This document shows, piece after piece, positions 1-8,707 of a DNA stretch of 64,000 nt. The stretch comes from Strigamia acuminata. Lineage: Eukaryota; Arthropoda; Chilopoda; Geophilomorpha; Linotaeniidae. The position numbers were made by a program, and so were the translations under genes. The stretch lies in assembly GCA_949358305.1 (NCBI GenBank), contig OX442314.1, positions 38,785,211-38,849,210 on the forward strand, in the 5' to 3' direction. The notes under the pieces are model-generated. The model was not told the DNA's origin. It worked only from the letters and a program-made list of their open reading frames with translations, and ran no database searches. The first letter of the stretch is position 1. The number at the start of each line of letters is the position of its first letter.

Positions 1-1279
1 ATAGCAGCAGCACGTTCCCTTCTGCGCTGACCTTCTCGCAGTGTTGAACATCGGGTACCCGTAACCGTAACCGTAACCGTACCCGCCCGTACCCTACGCC
101 ACCTGCAGCACTTTCTGTGAGCTATTGGCGTTTTTTCTGAATCGTTTTTGGCTTAGCCTTTCCAAATTCCTTTTTTTCAATTTCAAGTTCGTTTTTTGGC
201 TTCTCTGTGTCGATTATTGAACTTTTTCGCCCATGATGCTTTTAGGCCCATATCGTCTTTGGCCTGCTTGTCCTGAACTTGGTGAAGTTCTCCCGAAATA
301 GAATAATAGCCAGTTGCTTATTCTCTGGTCACGGTACCAAAATGTGGCGGATGGTTTTCACTTGTAGGTCTTGCACCTGGAGTGGTTTTGCCCTCGCGGA
401 CACTGACCTAGCCCACTACCACAGGTAATGTAGTTGGTCAGCGGCTCCCTCAGAAGGGAGTAAAATGGAGGAAACTATCACAAATATTCCATAAGGGACT
501 GTAGAAGCTAGGGATTGAGGAGTTTGGTGATGACGAAGAGATATTTGTGGTTGGTATGTGTTCTGACAAGGATGGGGGAAAAGGAAAGATGCCGGAGGTA
601 CGGCTGAGGATGGGAGAGATGGAGGGCGAAGTTCATTATCAACTTGATTCTTCTGTTGTAGGTACGTACGTCCATTCGATTGATCTTATCGGCCATTTCG
701 TCCATAAATGTTGAATCACTAATTTTCGTTGTTATTCTTTCAAATACAACCCAGCGAGTTCGATATTTGTATTGGGTCACACAGTTAACCTGTCTGTGTT
801 CTACAATTAGTACTTGTAGATCTCTGAAATTGCCGAGGTTCCCGGAGTGTCCCCCGGAATTTTCGAATATGGTTCAAATGACGAATGACAAGCTGACCGG
901 CGGGGTTGCATATCTCGTAGACGACATTTTACAGATGACGCACGGTAGTGCCGCGAGCACATTTGGGCACCGAAGTGCTAAACAGACTATACCAAACTTG
1001 AGCACCAGCCCCCAAGCACAGGACGGGGGGAAAGAGGGAGCGGGATCGTAGCGATGTCGTTTAGTGTCCACAAGTGGACGGGGTGATGCTGATGGGAAAA
1101 TGCGAAATCCGATGCCGCGTTTGGAGCTTGAATCGCGGCTTGCGATATCGAGATTCGCGTCCAACGAAAAAAACGTCCTCGCTTGATATTTGTCAAATGC
1201 CAAACACTTACACCTCCGTGGTTGGTAATATGCTGACCTAAAGAAACAAAATAAACTTTAATTTAATAAATACACTTAC
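1..1279. other. Left edge, no gene recognised
   Basis: I see no convincing gene here. Around 57-100 there is a short run of CCGTAA/CCGTAC units. Positions 470-520 resemble 42006-42056 on the same strand (shared core AACTATCACAAATA, then GGAC-GTAGAAG), so this is a dispersed repeat. The open frames in this stretch overlap on both strands and show no recognisable domain. Confidence 0.4.
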
Positions 1280-1440
1280 CAGTGTTGTATCTCGTTCACC
1301 GAATCACGAACTAGTTCACCGTGTGAACTAGTTCTAGTTCGCGTTCACTACAAATTTTTTCAAACTGAACTAAGTTCTAGTTCGCGAACTTGAACCAATA
1401 GTTCAGTTCACTTTTCAAAATTTTTTTCGATTGACACAAC
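1280..1440 (+). mobile_element. Possible hAT-type transposon terminus
   Basis: The stretch begins with CAGTGTTG, which resembles hAT terminal inverted repeats. It is followed by several overlapping copies, in both orientations, of GAACTAGTTC and TTCGCG-containing motifs, a subterminal repeat structure typical of hAT ends. No matching opposite end and no transposase were found, so the assignment is weak. Confidence 0.25.
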
Positions 1441-1483
1441 AATAAATGAATAAACCACGTTGTCAACAACATAAAACGTAAAA

Positions 1484-1640
1484 CGTCTAGTGGACATATT
1501 AAAATCATCAACATTTTCAAAATGTTGATGATACGTCCACTAGAAAAGAAATGTCAACAGCAAGAATAAATCTCGTCACTAATTTCTTTTAGTGACAAGA
1601 ACGATGATATCTCGTAACAATCAGTGGATTGTTACAAGAA
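1484..1640 (+). repeat. Hairpin array, copy 1
   Basis: Several perfect hairpins lie in series. A 14-bp stem with a one-base loop (1504-1532) sits inside a CTAGTGGAC/GTCCACTAG outer stem (1487-1495 with 1535-1543). Two further hairpins (1572-1599 and 1611-1638) have the form CTCG-stem-loop-stem-CAAG. Their stems differ (TCACTAA/TTAGTGA and TAACAAT/ATTGTTA) but their flanks are the same. A related array lies at 7875-7967. The following 200 bases (GACTGAGGATTT, GGCAGACAGGAAG, CCCTGGCAACC) also resemble the bases downstream of the second array. Confidence 0.6.
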
Positions 1641-2107
1641 GGTGAATCTTAAGCCTTGGCAAATTAGCCACAAAATTGAAGCAGTTTTCTCTGGGTTTCT
1701 GGAGCAATTTTCATGGACTGATTTGAACAAGGTTTTTACATAAGACTGAGGATTTGCCAGCTTGGCAGACAGGAAGTCTATGCTGTTTCCTCTTTGTGGG
1801 CTGGTTGCCCTGGCAACCTCCCACGTTACCATTTCTGCAGGCTTATACAGAGAATTGGCAAACTTCTAATTACTCCAGGAAACTCTTAATTGCCCCAATT
1901 AAAATCACTATTATTTTGTAGTGCTAAAATAATAAAGAAATAATAATAAAAATGCAAATTTGTGAAAAAATAAATCTCAGAATAAACACGCCTTATTTCA
2001 ATGCAAATGAACATCTTTTATTCGGTTAAATACGAAATGGTGATTAATAATGAGCTCTATTTCGAGGCAATAAAAAATATTAAATAATAATGAAATAAAA
2101 TCTCTCT

Positions 2108-2127
2108 CGGTGGCATCCGAGCCACCG
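2108..2127 (+). repeat. Tail hairpin of dispersed repeat, copy 1
   Basis: CGGTGGC pairs with GCCACCG across a short loop. The hairpin sits after an AT-rich stretch and is followed by CAACAT. Counterparts are at 45894-45914 and at the element A insertion site (8304-8317 continued at 29182-29191). In those copies the stem contains CGGTGACC/GGTCACCG or a close variant, so paired positions changed together. Confidence 0.5.
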
Positions 2128-2182
2128 CAACATATAGTCGTACATTTAATATTACAAAAATGTTTTTTTTTAATGTAGGCTT

Positions 2183-2521
2183 TTACGGTGTAACTGCCCA
2201 GCTGTTTCCAAGCCAGGAAGGGGGCCCCTTACTACTCTGAGGTCTATCCGCAACACGAACCAATCGCATTTGGCGTGTTCGTTTTGTGTCCATTTCTGCT
2301 GCTTTTCTATCCAAAGCAGCCATATATTTTTTCAATTTTTTGCTATGCCAATGATAGCTCTTGACATGCAAAACTCTGCTGTCTGGATTACTGTCGCTAT
2401 CCTCCAAGCTCATTACATCCAACTTCAAAATTGTCCTGATTTTCGCTTTTTTTGATGGTCGTAGTGTTGTATGATCCTCTAAAGGTTTTTGGCGTTGCCT
2501 CAGTTCTTTAAAAAAAATCAA
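2183..2521 (-). CDS. Unrecognised 112-aa ORF, probably transposon-derived
   Basis: A 112-aa open frame starts with an ATG at 2521. The middle is acidic (SLEDSDSNPD), followed by a Lys/Arg-rich section and a C-terminal PPSWLGNSW segment. Proline-tryptophan tails after a basic segment occur in some transposon-borne proteins, but I do not recognise this family. It lies within repeat-rich DNA and has no visible partner exon. It may be a terminal exon or a relic. Confidence 0.3.
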   Translation of the reverse strand: MIFFKELRQRQKPLEDHTTLRPSKKAKIRTILKLDVMSLEDSDSNPDSRVLHVKSYHWHSKKLKKYMAALDRKAAEMDTKRTRQMRLVRVADRPQSSKGPPSWLGNSWAVTP

Positions 2522-2831
2522 TATTAAAATATAGTAATGTAAAATTAAATTGATCTGTGTACTTAGTTTTTTCCTTTCATATTAGAAAGGAAATAATAAG
2601 CTGAACAATTGGCAATGACGACGTTGGCTTCTCGTCGTCTCAACAATGGCGTCGTCGTCGTTGTTTCTTACCAACGATGGCGATGTAGTGAATTCGTTCA
2701 ATCTCTGAGCGAATTCCGGACGTTCTCCTCTCTCAGCTCCCTGGTCGGATTAAATTCCGATTTACTTCTTCACTCGATGATAGTCGGAATAGATTCCGAA
2801 TCTCTTAGTTGATTCTCTCCAAACTCCTTCT
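2522..2831. other. Short GC-richer stretch, nothing recognised
   Basis: Positions 2609-2812 hold a 67-aa open frame rich in Ser and Val with no recognisable motif. It directly precedes the TSD of element E. I see no supported gene. Confidence 0.3.
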
Positions 2832-2836
2832 TTACT

Positions 2837-3023
2837 TAATGTGTTCCGATCGTCGAATAAAATGATGAAAGTGGATGCAAATGTTCATGTGTTCAAAAAG
2901 CAGCCATCTTGTAGTTGAAAATTACATAAGTGGTTTAATAATTCAAAATAGTACAGGGGGCGCTCGCGTAAGCGGGCGCGTCATGAAATAACGTAAAATA
3001 CAAAATGGAGTCAGGACACTCCA
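2837..3023 (-). repeat. Element E 3' LTR
   Basis: A 187-bp LTR that matches 7646-7832. On the minus strand it starts TGGAGTGTCC and ends AACACATTA. It is the downstream LTR of the minus-strand element, next to the purine tract at 3024-3035. Confidence 0.95.
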
Positions 3024-3035
3024 TCATCCCCTTAA
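3024..3035 (-). promoter_or_regulatory. Element E polypurine tract
   Basis: On the minus strand TTAAGGGGATGA directly precedes the 3' LTR. This is the usual position of the primer for plus-strand DNA synthesis in LTR elements. Confidence 0.7.
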
Positions 3036-3167
3036 TTGAGAACCAACCAAGGGAGCAATTCAAATACAATTAATTCAAAAGTTACAACAAACAAAATGTA
3101 AAATTAAAAGATCGAATTACAATAAAGGATTCACTAAACAATCACAAACTCAGTTCATTATTCACGT

Positions 3168-6100
3168 TCACGAGAAACCGTAGAAGTCCGTTTGTTTTCT
3201 TGTCCTTGTTGGCCGTGGAGAGCGAGCAGCTTGCGGAGGTGGCGGAAGCGCAGGAGGCGACGGCGGTAGAGGAGGAAGCAACGGGGCAGGAGATCTCGGA
3301 GGTGAGTTTGGAATAGGAATATTAGGTTGAGGCGAATTAGGAGCAGGAAGTTGGGGTTGAGCTTGTACAGCTGGCGGAATCTCAGTGGAGGTCTGGGGCA
3401 TAACGAATGGGCCCGACTGACGCTCATCCCCTTCAATTGAGCGATACGGTGAAATTGTCGAACGTTTCCGCAACTGGTCAATGTGTCTCGACCACACAAC
3501 TCCATTCGCAATCTCGATAGCATACGTGGTGGAGGAAACCTTTTCCTTGACGACCCCGGGAATCCACTTGTCCGTGTGGCGATAGTCGCGCACGTACACC
3601 AAATCGCCGACATCGAAACTGCGCGCCGTTTCCATAAGTGCGGAATCCGGCAACAAGCGAGGGTTGAGCAGGTGAAGCCGCGTGCGCATCGTGCGCTGCA
3701 GGAAAACATCAGCGGGCGTCAGCTTGGTCGTGGCGTGAGGTGTCGTCCTATAGGAGAAAAGGAACTGGCGGAGGGAATCAACGAGGGAAAAATTCAGATT
3801 CACAAATTTTTGCATTTGTCGTTTAAAAGTTCCGACAAATCCTTCGACGGCTCCATTCGTAGCTGGGTGATAAGGTGGTGAAAAGGTGTGGCGGATGCCA
3901 TTTTCCTCCAAAAATTCTCGAAATTCGAATGCAGTGAACTGCGGACCGTTGTCCGAGTGCACGTGAATCGGGAGGCCATAGCGACTAAACCAGTCTTCCA
4001 AGACTGCAATCGTTGCAGCTGCTGTGGTGGTCGTCATCGCGTTCACCTCGCACCATTTCGATTTGGCGTCGATTCCGAGCAGAAATGTTTTGCCGAGGAA
4101 TGGCCCGGCGAAGTCGATGTGCAGTCGACCCCAGACTTCTTCAGGAATCGGCCATCGTACAGTCGACGTTCGAGGTGGATCAGGCAGTGTCCGCTGACAG
4201 GCGTCGCACGCACGCACAACGCGCTCGATATCGGCGTCAATCGCCGGCCACCAAACAGTGGAACGCGCCAACGATTTTGTGCGCACAATTCCAAAGTGAC
4301 CTGCGTGCAACTCGATTAAAATCGAGGCGCGCAAGTCCTCGGGCACGACCAACCTATCATTGAGAAAAATAAAGTCGTTAAAAAGGGAGAAAGCATCTTT
4401 GTGCTTTTGGAATTCCCGCAACTCGGGCTTGTGTTTGGGCCAGCCATCGCGCACGCAACGAAGGACTTCTTGCAAAATTGCATCTGCAGCATAAGCTGCT
4501 TGCAACGATGGTTTGGAGACAGGGAAATCTGAAATCGAGACTGAAAAAATATTGTTAACCTCGAAGTCAAAATCTTCGGACAAATCCACGAGTGGTTGTG
4601 GGTTGCGCGAAAGACCATCCGCAATGGCGTTGTCCACTGCCGGCAAATGTTCGATCAAATAGTCGTATGCCGACAAAAAAATGGCCCAACGATGCAGACG
4701 AGCGGCAACCACTTGGTTACATCCCTTTTTGTCTCCAAAAATAGACACCAAGGGCTTGTGGTCAGTACGAAGGATGAAGCGTCGGCCGAACAAGTAGTGA
4801 TGGAACTTCCTTATCCCGTATACGATGGCGTATCCCTCCCTCTCGATTTGGGCGTAGTTCCGCTGAGCAGCCGACAGCAAAGACGACGCAAAAGCAATTG
4901 GCAAATGGTGTCCGCTCTTGTCGCGATGGGAAAGGAAGGCGCCAACTCCCACGGGGGAGGCGTCCACGGTCAAAAACACTTCTTTCAACTGGTCGTAATG
5001 GGTGAGGGCCGAATCAACCGACACGGATTCGCGCACTTTCAACCAGGCGGCTTCGTGCACATTCTCCCACTTCCAATCGACGTCGTCGCGCGTCAAGCGA
5101 TACAGCGGCTCGAGGAGAGTTGACAAATCTCGAATAAATCGGCCGTAGTAATTTATAAGTCCGATAAAAGACTTCAACGATGTTACATCCGTTGGACGCG
5201 TCGCATTTTTAAGTGGGGCGATTTTAGATGCAATTGGGGCAATACCGTGCTTCGAAATACGAAAGCCCAAAAATTCAATCTCGTCTTGCAAAAATTGGCA
5301 CTTGCCTCGATTTAGAGTGAGTCCAGCGCCATCAAACTTGCCAAGTAAACCGTCCAAATTATGAAGGTGCACCGAGTCCGAGCGTCCAGTTACCGCCGAG
5401 TCGTCGATAAATGGCTGGGTATCGCCAACATCTGCCGTCAAAATATCCATTTCGCGCTGGAAAATTGGTGGAGCTGTGGAGATACCGTAAAAAAGACGAT
5501 TAACGCGGAAAAGACCCAGGTGAGTGTTGATGGTGCAAAGTTCTTGGCTTGCTGCGTCCAACTCGAGCTGATTGTACGCCGAGTTCATGTCGAGCTTCGA
5601 GTACGATTTGCCACCCGAAAGTTTAGTTGTGACATCAGCAAAAAGGGGCAGCGGATACGAACAAGGCAGCACGGCTTTATTTACTGTTCGATTGTAGCAG
5701 CCGGCAATTTTAATAGTTCCGTCGGACTTGCGCACGTGCATGATTGGGGTTGCCCATTTTGACGACGCGACAGGCGTGATGATTCCTAAGTCTTGGAGTC
5801 GTCGCAATTCCTTCTCAAGTGCGGGTTTAACCGACAGTGGCACCGGGTAAGCTTTTAAAAATATAGGTGAAAAATCTTTGTCAACAGCTATACTTACCGG
5901 TGCCACGTTGTATCGGCCGATTTCGTCGCGGAAAACGTTTTTATGCTTGTCTAAAATCGTCCGCAACTTCTCGAGATCAGCTGCACTGGCGGAGCATTGC
6001 GGCGCAGCATCTTTAGCTGCCGCAGCCAAAGGAGGAAGCGATTTATACGCAGGGGCAGCAACAATCGACGGCGGAGACGGATCGTCTTGCGAAGCAGGAA

Positions 6101-7463
6101 ACACTTCCCCCTCGCGAGTTGGAGCGAAGGTAGCGGCCAATTCCATGTTGTTTGGACCTGCAGCCCGCTGTCGAGTCGCACGTTTGCGAGCGGATTTCGA
6201 AGGAACACCAGCAGCAGCGCGATAAATTACGGAACGAAGGGCCGCACCAGCAGCGTGCAGCAAACCGAATTCGTCCATCCAGTCACGTCCGAGCAACGGA
6301 ACTTGGCCGTGGTCAGCAATACACAACGGCAATTCGAGTGTTTTCTCGTCGTACGTAACTGGAACGATGCACACGCCCGTCATCGGCAAAGAATGGCCAT
6401 CGTACGACGATAATTCAGTGGAAAGTGGCTTGATCTGAAACTGAGAAAAATATTTGTTATGCATCGCGCGACTGATGATCGTCGCTCCAGCTCCAGTGTC
6501 AATTTCCATCCACAAAAGCGTTTGAGCGATTCGCAGCTCTAGAACGAGTGGTTTGGTCGGCCTGATGGACACTTCATTCACCGCGATCGGGGTTTTAGGC
6601 TTCCTCGTACGAACGGTGTAAAATGTCAGCTTGCGAGGCGCCGACACAGTGGTGTGGTGAGCGGATGTCGAAGATTTCGTGGAGCGACAGACGGGCTTAA
6701 TGTGGCCCTCAATGCCGCAACCGTGGCACTTCGCAGTGCGAAAACGACACTCGTCCTGGCGATGGCCGGTTCTGCCGCAGTGTTTACACTTCTGTTTTTC
6801 GTGCTGTGGCTTCGAGTGGTCCGACTGCTGGTGCTGCTGACCGGAGGTGCCCCTCGAGGAGCGTTTTCCTCCTTTTTGCGAGTTTGCGTGTGGTCGTGTT
6901 GAGTTTCCCGACTTGTGTAGCTGGTGCACAGACTGCTGCGCATCGACGAAGCTGGACACGTCGGCTCCGGCGATTTCGGCGGAGGTAGCGGCTTCGAGGG
7001 CTATTGCAAAGGTTAAATCCTTTTGCACATATAGCGTCTCTTGAACCTGCCGCATATTCAAACCTATGACAAACTGATTCCGCATTTCGTCATCCTGAGC
7101 AGTGTCAAAGTCGCAATACTTGGTGAGTGAGTGAAGAGCGGCTGCAAAATCGCTCACAGACTCGCCCTTATTGCGCTTACGGGCTCGGAAACGGACAATT
7201 TCCCCTTGCTTAACCGGTCTAGGCTTCTGGTTCTTGATCATCAAGTCCGAGAGCTGCTTAAATGTTAACTCCGTCGGCTTCTTCGGTCTGGCGAGATCCA
7301 CGAACTTGGCGAAAGTGGCCATGCCCACACAGGCCAAAAGTGTATTCACTTTTTCCTTGTCGTCGACGATTTTATTGCAGGAGAAAACGCATTCGATTTG
7401 CATTAAATAGGTCTCCCAGTCGTCGAGTGGGTTATATTTCTCGGGTGCCGCAACCAAAGGCAT
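3168..7463 (-). CDS. Element E Gag-Pol polyprotein
   Basis: One open frame of about 1430 aa, counted from the ATG at 7463 (MPLVAAPEKY), which opens the Gag similarity. The frame is open 11 codons further upstream, counting from 7496. Residue numbers below count from 7496. Domains in order: Gag; two zinc knuckles (CKHCGRTGHRQDEC near 234, then CHGCGIEGHIKPVC); aspartic protease with DTGAGA near 330; reverse transcriptase with KLDMNSAY and FIDD near 695; RNase H (TVDASPVG, RTDHKPL); integrase with an HHCC zinc site (GHFGIVRTK near 1062) and catalytic D, D (SDNGPQF near 1181) and E (GAVEGF); then a Pro-rich tail ending RTRKQTDFYGFS. Odd points: the polymerase box reads FIDD rather than YxDD, and the usual xDY box reads GCYN. 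Both catalytic Asp of the FIDD box are present. No envelope gene is present. The single-frame layout and short LTRs suggest a Mag-like clade. Confidence 0.95.
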   Translation of the reverse strand: MPLVAAPEKYNPLDDWETYLMQIECVFSCNKIVDDKEKVNTLLACVGMATFAKFVDLARPKKPTELTFKQLSDLMIKNQKPRPVKQGEIVRFRARKRNKGESVSDFAAALHSLTKYCDFDTAQDDEMRNQFVIGLNMRQVQETLYVQKDLTFAIALEAATSAEIAGADVSSFVDAQQSVHQLHKSGNSTRPHANSQKGGKRSSRGTSGQQHQQSDHSKPQHEKQKCKHCGRTGHRQDECRFRTAKCHGCGIEGHIKPVCRSTKSSTSAHHTTVSAPRKLTFYTVRTRKPKTPIAVNEVSIRPTKPLVLELRIAQTLLWMEIDTGAGATIISRAMHNKYFSQFQIKPLSTELSSYDGHSLPMTGVCIVPVTYDEKTLELPLCIADHGQVPLLGRDWMDEFGLLHAAGAALRSVIYRAAAGVPSKSARKRATRQRAAGPNNMELAATFAPTREGEVFPASQDDPSPPSIVAAPAYKSLPPLAAAAKDAAPQCSASAADLEKLRTILDKHKNVFRDEIGRYNVAPVSIAVDKDFSPIFLKAYPVPLSVKPALEKELRRLQDLGIITPVASSKWATPIMHVRKSDGTIKIAGCYNRTVNKAVLPCSYPLPLFADVTTKLSGGKSYSKLDMNSAYNQLELDAASQELCTINTHLGLFRVNRLFYGISTAPPIFQREMDILTADVGDTQPFIDDSAVTGRSDSVHLHNLDGLLGKFDGAGLTLNRGKCQFLQDEIEFLGFRISKHGIAPIASKIAPLKNATRPTDVTSLKSFIGLINYYGRFIRDLSTLLEPLYRLTRDDVDWKWENVHEAAWLKVRESVSVDSALTHYDQLKEVFLTVDASPVGVGAFLSHRDKSGHHLPIAFASSLLSAAQRNYAQIEREGYAIVYGIRKFHHYLFGRRFILRTDHKPLVSIFGDKKGCNQVVAARLHRWAIFLSAYDYLIEHLPAVDNAIADGLSRNPQPLVDLSEDFDFEVNNIFSVSISDFPVSKPSLQAAYAADAILQEVLRCVRDGWPKHKPELREFQKHKDAFSLFNDFIFLNDRLVVPEDLRASILIELHAGHFGIVRTKSLARSTVWWPAIDADIERVVRACDACQRTLPDPPRTSTVRWPIPEEVWGRLHIDFAGPFLGKTFLLGIDAKSKWCEVNAMTTTTAAATIAVLEDWFSRYGLPIHVHSDNGPQFTAFEFREFLEENGIRHTFSPPYHPATNGAVEGFVGTFKRQMQKFVNLNFSLVDSLRQFLFSYRTTPHATTKLTPADVFLQRTMRTRLHLLNPRLLPDSALMETARSFDVGDLVYVRDYRHTDKWIPGVVKEKVSSTTYAIEIANGVVWSRHIDQLRKRSTISPYRSIEGDERQSGPFVMPQTSTEIPPAVQAQPQLPAPNSPQPNIPIPNSPPRSPAPLLPPLPPSPPALPPPPQAARSPRPTRTRKQTDFYGFS

Positions 7464-7632
7464 TTTCGAGCGGTAAAGTTGATAAAAAACGAGCAAAAAC
7501 TTGCGATCAAGAGTTCGGGCCTAACGGTCAACGCGTGGTCAAAGACGCGTGGTCGGGGGCGAAAAGTTCATCCAATTCGACAAGAAAGCACACAAAAGTT
7601 AATAAAAGTTGATGGATTCAATTTGTACTCAT

Positions 7633-7644
7633 CTCTCGTCGCCA
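7633..7644 (-). promoter_or_regulatory. Element E primer binding site (candidate)
   Basis: On the minus strand, one base after the 5' LTR, the sequence reads TGGCGACGAGAG. It starts with TGG, as expected for pairing to a tRNA CCA end. Element A has TGGCGACGAG in the same position, so the two elements may use the same primer tRNA. I did not identify that tRNA. Confidence 0.55.
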
Positions 7645-7645
7645 A

Positions 7646-7832
7646 TAATGTGTTCCGATCGTCGAATAAAATGATGAAAGTGGATGCAAATGTTCATGTG
7701 TTCAAAAAGCAGCCATCTTGTAGTTGAAAATTACATAAGTGGTTTAATAATTCAAAATAGTACAGGGGGCGCTCGCGTAAGCGGGCGCGTCATGAAATAA
7801 CGTAAAATACAAAATGGAGTCAGGACACTCCA
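7646..7832 (-). repeat. Element E 5' LTR
   Basis: A 187-bp LTR matching 2837-3023. It should hold the element promoter. No clear TATA box stands out. Confidence 0.95.
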
Positions 7833-7837
7833 TTACT

Positions 7838-8312
7838 CAAGTAGGTTGACAAGCTCAACCTGGCTAAAATCCCACTGTTTTCTGTGTGAAACAGCAAGAA
7901 AACTCTCACTACAGGCAAATCATCTGTAGCAAGAAAAATCTCGTATCAAATGTTCTTTTGATACAAGAAATGAGCCCAATCTTGCAGGAAATCCAGTAGT
8001 TGATCCAGAAAATTGGTTAGTTTCAGGAGCAATTTTTGTGGTTTTCTCAGGCAAGATTTTCATTAGACTGAGGATTTTACTTTTTCCTCCTTGATGGCAG
8101 GAAATGCTTCCTGCCACCCACATTGCTCTCGGGTCGGTCGCCCTGGCAACCAGACACACAAAAAGCCAAGGTGACTTATTTTTTATAAACAAATAAAAAA
8201 TGTGACAACTTAAAATCATGAAATGCTTTTCTTTATTTAAATACAAAGAAATATTATGGACTAAATATTTAATGCAAATGATAATAAACTTAAATTCTCT
8301 TCTCGGTGACCA
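7838..8312 (+). repeat. Dispersed repeat with hairpin array, copy 2
   Basis: After the element E TSD come hairpins, each followed by CAAGAA: CTGTTT/AAACAG (7875-7894), CTACAG/CTGTAG (7909-7929), and CTCG-TATCAAA/TTTGATA-CAAG (7940-7967). Then come GACTGAGGATTTT, GGCAGGAA/TTCCTGCC and CCCTGGCAACC, which parallel 1720-1820. The unit ends in the CGGTGACC hairpin at 8304, which element A interrupts. No coding capacity is seen. Confidence 0.5.
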
Positions 8313-8317
8313 CCGGC

Positions 8318-8456
8318 TGTAGGAACTCAGATTGCATGACACACACTCATCAAGGTTGTCATATGAACTACTTTATTACAGGTGCTCAAGGTCGCTTAGT
8401 GCATGTACAGAGGTAGCGCCATCTAGTGGCTGTATTTACAATTGTAAGACACGACA
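8318..8456 (-). repeat. Element A 3' LTR
   Basis: A 139-bp LTR, on the plus strand TGTAGGAAC...CACGACA. It matches 29043-29181 without a visible difference. Confidence 0.95.
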
Positions 8457-8480
8457 TCACTTTTCTTTTTTTTTTTAAAT
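8457..8480 (-). promoter_or_regulatory. Element A polypurine tract
   Basis: On the minus strand an A-rich purine run ending AAAAGTGA directly precedes the 3' LTR. Confidence 0.6.
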
Positions 8481-8707
8481 ATACAACAACTTCTGTGTTA
8501 ATAAATAAAATGTTAGTTAAAATTATTCTTTTACAATAAAGTAATTTCTCATAAATTACTCGGGTGAAATTTAAACATTTCCAATTTCGTCCAGGCCTGA
8601 ACTTTGTTAGTTTTAACAATCCATCAATTCCCCCTTTTAATTCAAATTTTGTTTGTTAGTTTAACCTCTTTTAAACTTCAATTAGCACCATTTCACAATC
8701 TGCGTTT

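Larger units (their letters stand above)
2837..7832 (-). mobile_element. Element E: complete Ty3/gypsy LTR retrotransposon
   Basis: This is a 4996-bp element on the minus strand. Two 187-bp LTRs (2837-3023 and 7646-7832) read identically by eye. A perfect 5-bp target duplication TTACT lies at 2832-2836 and 7833-7837. The interior encodes one uninterrupted gag-pol frame. A TTGGCGACGAGAG primer-site candidate abuts the 5' LTR (at the right), and a purine tract (TTAAGGGGATGA on the minus strand) abuts the 3' LTR (at the left). Identical LTRs and an open frame indicate a very recent insertion. It landed in the older hairpin-bearing repeat. Confidence 0.95.

Noticed and set aside
680-1203. Overlapping ORFs on both strands at the left end
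   Set aside because: Opposite-strand overlap, no motif, and repeat-rich surroundings.
2100-2140. Helitron 3' end suggested by a terminal hairpin
   Set aside because: No CTRR terminus follows the hairpin in any of the three copies, and no 5' TC end or Rep/helicase was found.
7940-8130. Hammerhead ribozyme suggested by CTGAGGA and GAAA words
   Set aside because: The bases between these words do not form the needed stem II and no stem I/III closure was found.
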